Assembly: GCF_047663525.1 (NCBI RefSeq)
Contig: NC_092590.1
Location: forward strand, 55,760,001-55,824,000
Length of the DNA stretch: 64,000 bases
Direction of reading: 5' to 3'
Origin: Anas platyrhynchos
Taxonomy: Eukaryota > Chordata > Aves > Anseriformes > Anatidae
Below are positions 13,001-26,700 of the stretch, piece by piece (the stretch's first letter is position 1; every line of letters begins with the position of its first letter). Both the position numbers and the translations under genes were made by a program. A model generated the notes under the pieces. That model saw only the letters and a list, made by a program, of their open reading frames with translations. It searched no databases and had not been told where the DNA came from.

Positions 13001-14671
13001 TAACTGTGTCTGTTGAAGCATGACAAACTCATTTTTAGATCTACTGTACATTGTGTTCACTGTGTATATATTACAGCAAATATGGATATTCAAGAAACAT
13101 CATGTCTTTCAGTTTGTCAGCAACTTGCACAGACACATTTTGAAATGAAACCTGTTTCTGTGCACAGCTTTTCTCACAGAAGTTCCTTGCTTACTACTAC
13201 CCGTGCACACAAATGGCAGAACTTGCACACACATATGGATTCATATACAAATTCCATGTGCATGTAGTTCCTGGGTAAAATTTTCTAGGGAAGTAATTTT
13301 AAAATGAAAGACTCTCCTATTAATCCTTAACCTATTAATATTATTCCTAACACACAACTCGTATCTGTTCTGAAAAAAATAAAAAAGGCTTAAATTAAAA
13401 AGTCAAATAGTTTAAAGAATTCTTATGCCTTTTAAGAGGCAAAGATGTAAGTTGTAATGCATTCTAAAAAATATTTCAATGAAAAATCTTTTTTTTCTTA
13501 TCCAATTGCTTAATGGAAATGCTTGACAAAGTACAAGTGTTTCAGTTTTTTGTTGTTGTTGTTCTTTTTGTTTATCTTTGTTTTTAAACACAGGTATTTT
13601 TAAATGCTGATGCAACACCACCGGAGCAACTTTTGTATTCCTAGACTTTCCAGTTAGGCAATTACTACTGCAGTATTAGCATTCATTTTGATGTTAAAAA
13701 ATACATTTAAAATGCCTCACAGATGAACAAATTTACTACAAGAAAATCACCAATTTCATACACACAGAATGAAGACATCACCATTAGACACCTGTAAAAT
13801 GAAACAGTACTCATTTTGCTCTATTATAAAAGACATAAAAGTAAGAAACACTTTTCATCCAATAGGTTGTTGTTTGGTTGGGTTTTTTGAGTGTTTTTTT
13901 CCGAAATTACAGCATTATTTATGTGTGAGTAGAGATGTAACTACTGTGTTGTATTTTCCCCTTTAATGGATCACAGTAAGTCTGTAAAAAAAAAAAATAC
14001 TTAACATATAGCTGGTCTTAATGCACAGTCCTCTAAATGTAATTTCCATCAGTGTCAGTAGTAGTTTAGAATGGAGTAAGGACAACAGAACTGGTCAAGC
14101 CATCACAAAATGACCACTAAAAATACTAAATCAGACTCTTGAAGAAATCTGGATGTATTTATCACTCAACGGTAACTGGATTTGAAATATCAGTAGTTGC
14201 TGAGTTTCCACCTCCTCGTGCTCTTCTGAGGGGTTTAGCACAAAATTCTGCATCATAGAATAAAAGTCCAAGGTACTACGTTTCAAAAGCACAGAATCCA
14301 CTGCAATTTCAATGGATGAAGGTGAAGAAAGAGTCATAGGCTGGGTATGTTAAGAGTTGTATTTTAAAACTGTACCTTAACTTCCCTTTAAAACATCGTA
14401 TAATGCTCATCAGAATTTTAATCTGCATTTCTAAGACTCCAAAACCTGTAAAACCTGTCTTCTTTGTGCAGATTCAAAAAGAAAATCCATCTGACATGAA
14501 AGTTTTCTTGGAAACATACTGACAAGACCACTTGCCGTAAATTGATACTATTTCTGATAAAAAACCATCCTTTAAAACAGATTACAAAACATTATTGCAG
14601 TTGTTCAAAAAGTTGTTAGCTGTAATCCGACATCTCAGTTTCTGTATTCCTCATCTCTTCTTGACAACCCT

Positions 14672-14717
14672 TCAATTCAGCATGACTTTCAGGCAGCCTG
14701 GTTTTATTTCTGTGAAC
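14672..14717 (-). CDS. N4BP2: N4BP2 coding exon 16: C terminus and stop
   Basis: The coding part of the last exon is only 46 bp. After the acceptor TCATTTCACAG|GTTC it encodes FTEIKPGCLKVMLN and a TGA stop (minus strand, 14674-14672). This completes the Smr domain, whose final strand is PGCLKVML. The exon continues without a splice site into the long 3' UTR. Confidence 0.94.
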
Positions 14718-17700
14718 CTGTGAAATGAGAAAAGATGAAGCTTCAAGATGAACACTACGTGCAATGCCATCTCCTGCAGCCCTCATCAAACATATGGAAA
14801 GCGATAAGGTTCTCAGTCAAGTATATATGCATGTGGGAGTCAGGAAACCAGCATCGTGTCCTCTGGATGTGACAGCAAAGGAGGATTTTATAAAGGTCTG
14901 GAGAAGTAAACAGCTGGAAACACCAGGAACTGGAAGGAAGAGTTTTAAAAAAACAAAAAGGTTGTCCAATATTCTTGGTTATATTAATTCTGCTCCTTTT
15001 TCCCTACTCCCTTTTTATCCCCTCTTCTTTCAAAATACATTTTCTCCCTTGTTTTCTGTAGAAAGTGAGAGGGAAGTGGAAAAAAGTCTTTGCTCTGAGT
15101 CCCACCTTCACAGTCACCTTCATACACTCCTGTAAAGACAAGGCAGCAAACGCAATGACACCAACCCAGACTTGCTAAACTGCTGTCCCACGTAAGAAGC
15201 TGAGAGCTGAAGCATATATTGGAGACCAATAGAAAGCATGGTTAACAACTCCTCACATTAAAGCTAGCAACCTTGAATGGAAAAAATAATTAAGCTATGT
15301 TTAGATAACTATAATTCATACTGTTTTCATCTACCACAGAGGAAAGGATCTAAAATTTAATAGGCATTCTTTATTAGATGGTTGTGTCATACAATTGGCA
15401 CTGGTCTTATGAAACAGCAGACCAGCGTTGATCTGTTTAGTAGTTTAGCAGTACTCTAAAACAGACTTCAATTTCAGTTAGTTAAATGTGGGATAAGAAA
15501 AAATGAATCACTAACAAAAATCTAAACTCACCTGAAGTTGTGGCTTGTGAGGTATCTGATAGCTGCTGGTTTGATGCGAGCAACTCCTCCCTGACTATGG
15601 CTTCCTCTTCCCGTGATAACACAGAGATAAGGTTTACCACCTGTCTGTTGGTACTCTGTAATAGCAGGGATTGTAACGGTTAAAATTCTCCCTCTGCTGA
15701 GACTTGGCATTCAACATAACCTTTACATCCATTTTTCTGAAAACTTTCACCAGTGATCTAGAGCTTTGTTTTCCCATGGTAGCTATGCACCTTCTATATA
15801 AAAAGTCGTATTTGCCTTCCTCTGAAAAAGATTCTCTGAAAGAAAAATATAGTCAAGCTTTTTAAAACTAGATTGCTTGCAACATGCATGGTGCAATCAT
15901 CAGAAAATCCTTCTAATTTCATAGCAACTTTACTGCTTCTATCATCTATTCCTTAGTTGGAACTTGCACCCCATGAGAATATAGTTAAATTGCAAAATTA
16001 AAAATAAGAGGGACGTCATACACAAATTTTTAAGTCACAATAATGCATATAAACAAATGAGATTTTAATGGATAAAGGGAAAAAAAGGAAAATATAAATG
16101 TCAAAAACTGTGGTTCTAAGTCACACTTATTTGGATAGTAATTTTTGCTATGTTGGAGCATATGAATCAGTAGATCAGCACATCATGAGCTTTATTAGTT
16201 TATCTAGCCATGATACAAAATGAAATTGCTCTTAGCCTAGAGATCACATCAGCCTAAATTGATTAAGAAAAAAGAGGAAAAAATATAAATGAAGTTGGAT
16301 TCTCACAAGCCAAAATTTGTGAGTTCAAGATTATCACTTCACATTGACATCTTTCCTAACCTACTCTCTTTCTCTCTCAACCTTTTAGTGTCAGTTTACT
16401 CTTAATTCTGCCAGTGCTAGGTGCCCATATTGATTGACCCCTTTCCCATGTATGTTAAATGAAGATTAATTCTTTTCAAGAACTAGGACTGAACCATGAG
16501 CCCCTCCCATCATTCCAAACCTCATGATGTAAGCGTAGCTTCACGAAACTCTAAAAAAGCATTAGATTACAGCTTACAGTATACAAATGTAATTTCAGGA
16601 GTAGAACGAGATAATGCAATTTAGTTAGCTCTGACCTATATTAATGGGAAAAAGAATGACTATCTGAGCCCTACCGAACACTAATGCTTCTACTGTGTGG
16701 AGTAGCTGTTGTATATTAAGGAAAAGTTTTGTGCAGTGGTACCTTACATGAGAAATATTTCTTACAAAAGCATTCCCAGTGTGCTTAGATTTATAGGGTA
16801 AACTAATAATGCAGAAAATGTATCTTTTTACAGCAAGAACACTCATGAATCACCGGAGCACTCATTCCACTGGGAGAAAAAACAAGCCCTCAAGCAAAAC
16901 TGCAAAAAATGTCATTTATGGAAGCAGCAGCAGTATTCTGATCTCAAGAGATCCTACTGGCAAATGTATGCAACAGTTACTGAAAGACAGCTTAAACCAC
17001 ACAATTTCAAGTAAAACTTGAAGACAATCTAATCATTGTGGTTAGTATTCCAAAATACCAATTTTTCTTTAAAGATTAAAAAAAAGCAAAATAGTTCTGA
17101 CAAAGCAATGCAAAGACAACACAAATATTTGCATTACCACCTCTGTAAAAATGCCATGAAGGACAGATCAAATCTTCAAAAAATAAATAAATAAATAAAT
17201 AAAATAAAGAGAGGATAAAACAGAAGCAACAGTAAGATTTACAAAGAAGCAGCAAAGTGCTGGGTATGGAGGTTGGCAGCTTTGAGCAAAAAGAATCATT
17301 GCCTTGTCAAGGAAAACAATTTCCATGAAGGAACTTTGAAAATAAAACAACACGGAAGCGAGCTGTTTCCACATAGTACTAGATTACACTCAGACCCTCG
17401 GACACTGCCATATATAGTGATTTCTTAGCAGAGAATGAGGAGGATAACTTCTAGGGGACAGGAATTATTAGCTCATTCCTACCTTCACATTTTTCCTGCA
17501 GCACTCTGGACAACTGTTTCACAGCTTCATCCACATGGAGCCCATGCAGATCCAACACGTTCAGAGGCAGCAAGGAGGTATTTACTTTCTCAAAGATCTG
17601 CGCAGCGGCAGCATGGTTGGCTTCTTTCATCTTCTGCTCGTGAAGGCGACCCTTTATGCAAAAGCACATTGACTATTACACTCCGAGACATAATCTAAAC

Positions 17701-20700
17701 TTCACACTGGTTGTTGGGTTCAAAATGACACTACTGGCAGGGAGCTTTTAGCTCACAGTTTGAAGCAGTGAAATTTATAATCACAACACAATTTCTGGAA
17801 GAGGCTCATTGAGACCTACGCACAAGGGGATTTCATGAAATTTGTTTGTTAAGAACTACTCAAAGCTGGCACCAAGAAGAAACTATAAACAAAATCTTCA
17901 TGAGAAAGGGAAAAAAAAACAACTAGAAGATGTCAGGAGAACATAACATTATTACATAAGCTGAAAATCATCATGAAGTGTAACTTTTTAGATTTATTAT
18001 CCTAACAATGGCATTTTAGTGTCTGAAAATATTTCACTAAAACTTTAATGAAACAATATCAAAGAAACTGCTTAATTGCCTAGGAAAAACCTGCTGAGTA
18101 TTATACTTGAGGTTAGTTTTTCTGAACACATTCCCTAAAAATCAGAAAATCAGTCTAGCCAAGTAGAGCAAGCACTTAAGCACTTTCGTTTGTTTTTTTT
18201 TTTTGGATAGTTGCCTATTATCTCTCCCAATAATTCTGACACCTTTTATGACAATGTCAGTATAGTCCCTATTGGAATTAGGGGCAAGGAGCAGTACAGG
18301 ATTATTCACATTACACAGTGAACAAACACCAGCTATTTCCCACGAACCTTGCAGTGATCATATCTGAGAGACTGAAGCAACAAATTATGTCTTTGAAGAT
18401 CTGTAAGCACAGTTTGAAAGGAAATGCAAGTCTTAACTCCAGGTACTGGACTGACAAGGGCTCAAGAGAACAGAAGTGACAGACTGTCTTACACTTCCTT
18501 AAAATGGATCATCTGAAGTACATTAGTGTCAGACCAGAGACACCAGCCCCATAACTCTCACTTGCAGAGGATTCCCAGGACAGGCCAAGGCCACCAAGTA
18601 TAAAGTACTTTTTCATGAATAAAGGTACTTTAGTTTGCCTTTTTATTACCTAAAAGAAAATACATTATAAATTTCCAGACTGTACTTGTCATTAGGTCTA
18701 TGAACAAAAGGGAGGACTTGAAATTATATTTTTATTTAAAATCATGCAGAGCTTTGTTCAGAACCTCCCCAAACATCAAGAATATACAGACTGAGAACAT
18801 TAACAAGATCATTATAAAGACACGAGTATTCAGCATTTCCTACATATACAGTAACAATCCAAACATTTATACCAACCACATGAAAGCTTTTATAAGATAA
18901 CAAGCAAATTCAAGGAACTTATTGTTTCATTTTTATTCCCTCTTAATGCAACTCATAGATTAGAATTAAATGGTTCTATAATGGAAATTCTTGCCAAATT
19001 TTTCTTTTATATGCTATTAGATCAGAGGAAAGCTACAGCCTTCAAAAAGAATTAGAGATTTATAATTTTTAAGAGTGGTCTGAATGATGCATGAATTAAA
19101 GTATCTTGTGTGAAGACACAAATAAAAACATGTACAGGAAAGGACAGAATCAGTCTGTACTTACAACAAAGAACATGATCAACAGCAATGATGAAGGGGG
19201 GTTGAAATTAGATAATCTTTAAGGTCCCTTCCAACCTGAGCCATTCTATGAACAGGAATCAAACTAGTATATACCAAGAACTGTGCTTGAATCAAGACAA
19301 GATAGCTCGTGGTCCAAGGCCACAGTACACAAGACTGATCAGCAGATCTAAACTCCAAAAACGGATGGCAAAAAGCACGGCGTGCCACACCACCTCATAC
19401 CAACAGGAACACAGGCTGTAGCCATAAAGATATCCAAAACAAGGACACAAAGACAGCAAACAGCACTCCTGTCCAACATTTACAGAGGATGAAATAAGTA
19501 TAATTCTGAGGGAAAAGATCATATCTTAATATGATTCCTAAAAAGTACAAAAGACGTGTCTAGAAACAGTTCCTCACCAGTTAAGAGGAACCCAAAGGAC
19601 ATTTAAAAGATTCCATAGCTGATGTTCATTGCACTCCATGTAATGCACGAGTGAATTCAGACCACATCAACACAAGTCTTGGTGCTTACAAGCGTGCAGA
19701 TGTGAGAGTGCTATCTATAAGAAAATGAGCGTATCTCACTAAGCACTTAAATATCATCTTTCATGAGATTTCACACTGAATTTGGTTACAGTAGCTTCCT
19801 GTGTCAGCATCATTACTAATGGAAGTGAGTTTCATTTTAAGACGATTCTCAAACTAACCCTTAGGCAACAGTAACTGAGCAAGTTTATCAGCTGCAGTAG
19901 GCACAATTTTATCACTTCCAATTTAGCATCTGTCCCTCTAAATTCAGAAAGAAAGCACAACATTTAAGTTTACCTGATGTGCATAAAACGCTGCCACAGA
20001 CTTCATTCCCATGTGATAGGCTTCCCCAGCCTTTTTCAAGCATTCCTGTCTCTTTTGTTGGTGATGAAAAGCTTCTGCTCTTAAATCATCATATTGTGGA
20101 TACTCATATTCTTGAAATATTTCACTCAAAACATCATCCTCTTCCTTAGCTTTTTTTGCCTGTAGGAATTTGCAATGTTGAATTTAAGTATGCATTGTAG
20201 GGTGTTTTCACTGACATGGCTTTGGATTTATTTGTAATTACTATTAAAAAAACACAGTACCTTCTTCTCACGGTTCTTTGCAGCACTGTAGGAAGAAACA
20301 CTTTCATTTTGCTGAACACTTTCTTGAGCTATAACTGTTTTTACAGGATCTGCTTCCAGAACACAGTTCAGAAACTGTTCAGTCTGCTCTAAAGAATAGC
20401 TGTAAAGTATAATAGGTAAGATTTGTGACTTTTCAAGTATATTAATAGCTGCTACGTTTACTAAAATACATGCTACAGACCTTCATGGAGTGAGAGAAAT
20501 AAATGCCTATGAAAATAAAGCACTAGAATAGAATTTTCCACCTTACAAAAGGGTTTGTCAACTCACTGTACTGCATTACTGCCATTAATGTACAAGCAGT
20601 CTTAGTCGACTGAGATGTCATTAAGGGGCACTTGAATACTGAAAGGACTATGAAATACCAAAGGAAATTGCATCATATCTTAATAAAACACTGGCATCAG

Positions 20701-23700
20701 TTTAGAAGGAAGCACTGTCTGCTGGGCTGTGTAAGTTACTTTATCTTAAATCTCCTCTGGATGGGGTTAGATAGTACAATCTAGTTTAAAACTAGCTCAG
20801 TTCTCTGGAACTGTTATGCAGGAATATCTCTGTGTTAAACTTAACAGAATAGGAGATCAGCTGCCACCAGATTTTCAGTATGCCCTTTCTTCTTCTTTAT
20901 TCTTCTTGCTGCTCAGTAAGCAGACAAGAGAAAGATTGATCAGAAGTAAAGACAGATTTTGGGAAAGGCAACACTATGAAAAGAATTTAGAATATGAAAA
21001 ACAGTGAAAGAGGTGTAGAGGTGGATAAACAGCTTGCTTTAAACATTCCACAAGGAAAGGTTTTGCTAACAATCTGGACAAGCAGAAAAACTGACAAATA
21101 GGCATGCAAACCCGTATGTCAAGACACACATTCAACTGGCCAAGGATGAAAAAGGAAAGTTTCTCTTGAAAAGAAGTTTAATTCACTGGAACTTCGATTT
21201 AAGAAGGTAGTTACACACCCCAAAAATATAATGCAGAACAGAGAAACAGAATACAAGCAGGAAGAGATAAAGAGACGGCTCTTTCCTTCAGAGCTGCTAT
21301 AGTAACCATGAGACTACTAGCAGCTAACACCAGGTGATAGTTTTCTTCTTAAGCTGGATAGTATCTTCTATACATATACTGTTAAATCCTCTACTAATTT
21401 CTCCTACTTTGTTTACACCTTGACTCTAGAGCAAACACACAGTTCCACTGACAGTCCGATGTCAATAACCAGAAACGCTCTTCTGGTAAGTGAAACTGCC
21501 TATTCCTCAAAGCAAGAATCGGGTGTACACATGTAGTTTTTATACCCTTTTTTCTTTTAAGACCAGTTTTGCCTTTATTTAAACCTACAAAATGCAAAGT
21601 GCTAGTTTGGAAAAAGCCATTAATTAGCTGTACCTTAACTGTTGATAGTTAAGGCAGTAACTCTGCATTACTGAGTACCAGTTTTACAAAGAGCTTTAAA
21701 GATTTCTTACTTGTTGTCCTTGAAGACGTCCATTAAGAAATTTTGATTAATCGTTGGAAACATCTCAAAAAGTTGCTTTTCCTTCAGTTTAGCGGCACAG
21801 TCTTTTCTAGCCACAGAAGGAACACGTTTCTACCCAGAAGACAAAGAAATAATATTGCAAGCTCATGATTAGAACAAAATCAACCCAATTATACTGCTAT
21901 TTGTTAGGATTCAAAAAAAACATCCACTCAGTAGTTATGCACCCGTAGCAATGGCAACACTTCAGTATCAGCCTGCCACATTGATCTGATGATAAGAAAG
22001 CAAGGACAGGTGAGTTGTATTACACACTGGTGCAGTTCTCTGCAGTCATTTGAAGGGACTTAAAAGGAGAATGTTTAGGAGGAATTTCAGTTTACAAATG
22101 CATTCTGCTGCTGGTCTATCGAGTCCAATGCTAAGCTTGTATGAAGTCCATACCTCTCTACTCAGTTAGCTTTGGAAAATGGTACTGAGGGCTTGGGGTT
22201 GAAGCAATGTTTTATTAGAAAGTAGATGAAGCAATTTTGTCTTGGTGTAGGTTATTATCTGAAGCTATACTGTAAAAACTATTCACATTTGTGAAGTTAA
22301 GTGGAAAAGAACAAATAATTATACCCTACAATAAACTAGGCTGATGATTCCAATACTCAGACTACAAAAAAAAGGGGGGGTGGGGAAATGGCAGAACAAA
22401 GCCAAGCTCCAAGAATCCAAATCCATGGACAATACATTACCGTTATCAGTAAGCCACATACATGCAGTTCAAAGAAAGAATCCACAAGCCATTCTTTCAA
22501 ACTGGTAACATCAGGCCAATAACATCTAGCTTTCTTTAGCAGTAGAAACAAAGCTTTAGAAACAGCTACTTATCAGAGACAATTACAAATAAAAACTCCT
22601 GTTCTGAACAATTGCCTTGCAATAGGGGGCAGTGTAATGTATACACCAACCAGTGTATGGGAATTGTGTGGTAAATAAAAACCTAACAAGAATCTATAAA
22701 ATATTCCTATTTTCTGACAAGTTAGTATAGAAAATTCTTTGAGATTCTCAAATATTTATTTTAATGTCTCATCTGTTAGGAATGTTGTGGGTTCTTCTTG
22801 GGAAAAAATATTAAAACAAATTCAATCCATTTCCAAATAAACAAAGCAAGAAGCTAATTTAAAACTTTTTTTGATATTGCTTCTATTAAAAAATGCAGGA
22901 AATCATCTCTTTTTAAATGAGCGGTAAAAAAAACAATTCAAACAAATGCAAATGCTAACCTGTATAGTGAAAAGCACCATGATCTGTTTGTGAAACAATC
23001 AAAATATTACATTTTAAAATGAGATTTGAAAAATCTACCCAAACAAATGCATGCATCACTGTAATCAGTAACACTAACTGGCATGCATTTATCTCTTGAA
23101 TTCAGGCTGTAATCAGCAGCACAAAGATGAGTCATCAAATAAGATACTGTTTCATTAACAGTAAGGAACTTATACTGCATAAAAATGGTGATATCCATAC
23201 CAGGTCTTCTTTCTCCTGTATGGCTATTTCTTCAGATATGATTTGCCTGAGAGAAACTTTCTGAGTCTGAGCATTCCAATGATCCATGAAAGGAAAAATT
23301 TCTGATGTTGTTGCTTTTTTAGTCTGTATGTCGTTAGATGAGCTTGAAACCCAGTTCATTTTTTTCTTCTGCATTTTATTGTCCACATTTTGAGATAACA
23401 GCATTTCTGAGTCATTCATATCTATTTGCTGAATCAGTGTAGAACCTTCAAAAGCAATAAAAACAAGGTGACAAAACAATTATTAGATTACTTACACAAG
23501 AAAAGCCAAAACAATTACAAGTTTTTCATCCTAGGTGTTCTGGTCTTTATTAAAACAGAAAGCAACCTTCCTCTATTTTCCAAAGACTGTCTGATCATCT
23601 TCACCTATTTTCTAAAACAAAAGCAAAATCAGATTTCCCAGATTCACCAAATTTTCAAGGACCAAGAATTTCCAAACTGTAAACTACCCTGCACATACAT

Positions 23701-26700
23701 AAACACATGCTTTTACAAGACGATTATCAACATGTATTTACACGTTCACCTGCCTTACTTCTATAACTTGACAGATGCTTAACAATCTGATGTCACATTT
23801 CTAGGAATTAATGATAGCAGCACTGTTTGGCCATTCATGTGGGGATTTAGCACCTACATTGCAATCCAAGTCTCCACCCATGCAAGATGAGTGGGATTAT
23901 ATTGTAGAGGAACATTTCTTCACAGGTAGTTGAGTGACTAGAAACTAGATAGTCAGGGACTTTTGTAACAAGGACATACATCTTCCTGCCCTATCCAAAT
24001 CCTCTAAAACGGGCAGCAATGCGTGCGTGTTGTATGCCTGACCTCTTTCTTTCGCCTTCCTCTGCTAGGAATTCACTAGCTGCAGCTTTTCTTCCCACAG
24101 AGATTACAAAAATCCTATCAAACAGCTGTCTTACTCCAGCCAGAGCTTCTCTTTAAATTCTCCCAAGTACACAAAACAATATGTTTTTTCATTTTATCTC
24201 CCTGGGATCAGTGGTATCGCTTATAATTCACTTTTTTTTTCCCCTTAAAACTCTGTAAAGGAACGCTAAATAGTACAAAGACCAATACAAAAAAAGGTTA
24301 GCTTAACAAATGAATCCATCCTTCACTAGCTGGAGTATTTGCAACCTTACTGAAGTTTTAAAAAATTAAATGCTTTAACAATAGGAATTAAGTACTTTTT
24401 ACAATGAAAAGAAATACGTGGCATACCTTCTGTAGACAACTTACCTGATTCATCTCTCCTCCGACGCTTCTAAATAAAAACAGGAAAAACATGAACGTTA
24501 ATAAGCTGAAAAGTTTCATTGTGAAATGCTATGTTTATAAATATTAGCTTCTACATAAGCCTACCTAGCTTCAAAATAATGTTTCACGGTATTTCTCAAA
24601 TATTAGATTTTCAAAAGAAACATATTTAAGACAATTATTTTACAAGTTAATTTTAAAAGATAGAATTGTATTTCCAAACACGCCAATGGGAGGAACATGC
24701 CCTACTGCAAAGATTTTGTAACTTTATTGAAATGAACCAAACAAAAATTGTGCCCAAACGCAGTCCAAGTTTCATACAGATACAGCAGAATGGAGGTTAG
24801 AGAACTCTTCTCAATTAATGTACATGGTGATGTTTCATATACACCATAATTCATACAAGAGCTCCTCTTAAATGTCAAAAGGCCAGTAATAATTTTTGTC
24901 CAGTGGAATTTTTGATCAATCTTGTACTGAAATTTTACACTATGACCTTTTGTTTTCAAGGATCTCATTTTCATGATGACATACCGGTAACATGCAGTTT
25001 CTTCATCCCTTTAACTGTCTTTCAACAGCTCTGATGATTATGGCATACTGATATACTCCACATATTTCACAAAGCACGACTATTTTATCATTGTTCTCAC
25101 AAAGATATTTACATCTTACAAACGCCTTCAGACCGAGACATTGAGCCAAATGGACTGACATAGCACATCACCATACCATAAGAAATCTACTTACCAGAAT
25201 AGATTCTTTCCATTTTTCATGAATCACTTTTGCCAAATTCAGATCAATATGAACCACACAATCCTCAACAGTCAGTGATCCTTGCAGAAGAAAGAAAATA
25301 CACTCATTAAAGCATTCTATAAAAGCTTATCCAAGCAACCAAAGTACAACAGCCTAGTACTTACTAAGTTGAATTCTGGAGGTTTTGCACAACCTGTAAT
25401 GCCTAAAAAAAAATGTTCAGTAACTGCCAAGTTTTTCTTTAAAAAAAAAAAAAAAAGCCACACAGAATCATTATCTAGTGCTCAAAAATTCAGAGTAAGA
25501 AAAATGAGTTAATATTATACGTATCTTGCTGAAATATGATAACCTGAACAACTACATTCTTCCTTCTTCATTTTTTCAAGCAGTACCTTCTCTTCCACAG
25601 CCACTGTTCACTTAAAACTCCAGTATCATTTGTGAAAACATGACTTCCCCAATTTAATTGCAATCCACATGTAACTGCTTTCAAATAATACAGCATTACT
25701 AGCCACTGTACAATAGTATTCATATTCCTCCTTCCAAACTCACAACCTTAGAGAAGCTGCACTATAGGTATCACCTCTAACTCTAAAGGAAACAACAGGA
25801 ATTATCATGGTATCATCACAATATGTACTTTCCTTAAAATGTCCTTCTAATATTGTTACATTTCCCACCCTTAAAAAAAATAACAGGTCAAGAAGTACAC
25901 ATATGTCAAATAAAAATCTGGGGCAGACATAAAACAAAATAAAACACCTTTCTGCTATCAAAAACAAGTAATTTTTCTTTTTTGGAGGGGGTGGGCATGG
26001 AATGCAGGAGAGCAGCCAAACCCACCAACAGACCAGGTATGCAGGGTTTCACATCAAGTAATCTTTCAGAGAACAGAAAAAACTGAGAGAAAATAAATTA
26101 TCCTCCTCGTGTTTTCCTTCCTTCTCTTTTCTATCAGTCTTTAACTCTTGTATTTTGATGCATGTTCAAACTGCTTATGGCTTTCTTCACCATAGTTTGT
26201 TTTTCATTTTGTTTGCATCTCTAAGTATAGCCTTCCTTTATTTTCTCTCTAAACCATTCATCTTCTTCCCCAGTTTAACTGATGACTAAAATCTTTTTTC
26301 TCCTTTTTGTTTCCTTAACCAGTCATCATTTGCATCTTCCTCACCATCTTGATAACCCTCCAGTTTGAATATAGGCTCAAAGGCCTGTGGCTCAGAAGGC
26401 AAATAAGCCAATATTCTTTTTTTCTGCTTTTGAAGTATGTACAAAAAGACAGTTAGAAAGTAGCACTACTGCATTCATATTTTATGCCATGCTTGCTTCA
26501 GTTCCATTTTTAGATCAACAGAAGCAGGCAACAGCATCATGAGGAATTGTGCAAATATATTCCCAAGCAAAAGAAGAAAGATTTTTTTTAGCCAAGATTT
26601 TTTTTTTCCATAAAAATATGGAAATGATTATGCCCATACCTGCATCAATGCCAACAGGTCCAAATATTTCTTTCAACTGGAGTGCCAGTTCAGGAGATAA

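Larger units (their letters stand above)
9890..14671 (-). other. N4BP2: N4BP2 3' UTR, about 4.8 kb
   Basis: From the TGA the last exon appears to continue without interruption to the minus-strand AATAAA near 9.91 kb. No coding frame of note occurs. The sequence is AT-rich with many ATTTA-type elements, which could support mRNA instability or microRNA control (inference). The length fits the long 3' UTR known for the mammalian gene. An earlier poly(A) site inside this tract cannot be excluded. Confidence 0.6.
14718..26639 (-). other. N4BP2: Introns 7-15 of N4BP2
   Basis: The introns between coding exons 7 and 16 are 14718-15531, 15656-17482, 17652-19973, 20160-20260, 20400-21710, 21830-23200, 23446-24444, 24470-25194 and 25281-26639. 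All start GT and end AG on the minus strand. They are AT-rich. The only features noted are an AAAT repeat at 17178, a short CR1 tail at 19193 and short homopolymers. Confidence 0.85.

Noticed and set aside
26515..26639. Extension of the large central exon to the end of its open frame
   Set aside because: The donor GCAG|GTATGG at 26640 joins exon 8 in the right phase with conserved family sequence. The tail (GMGIIISIFLW) is intron.
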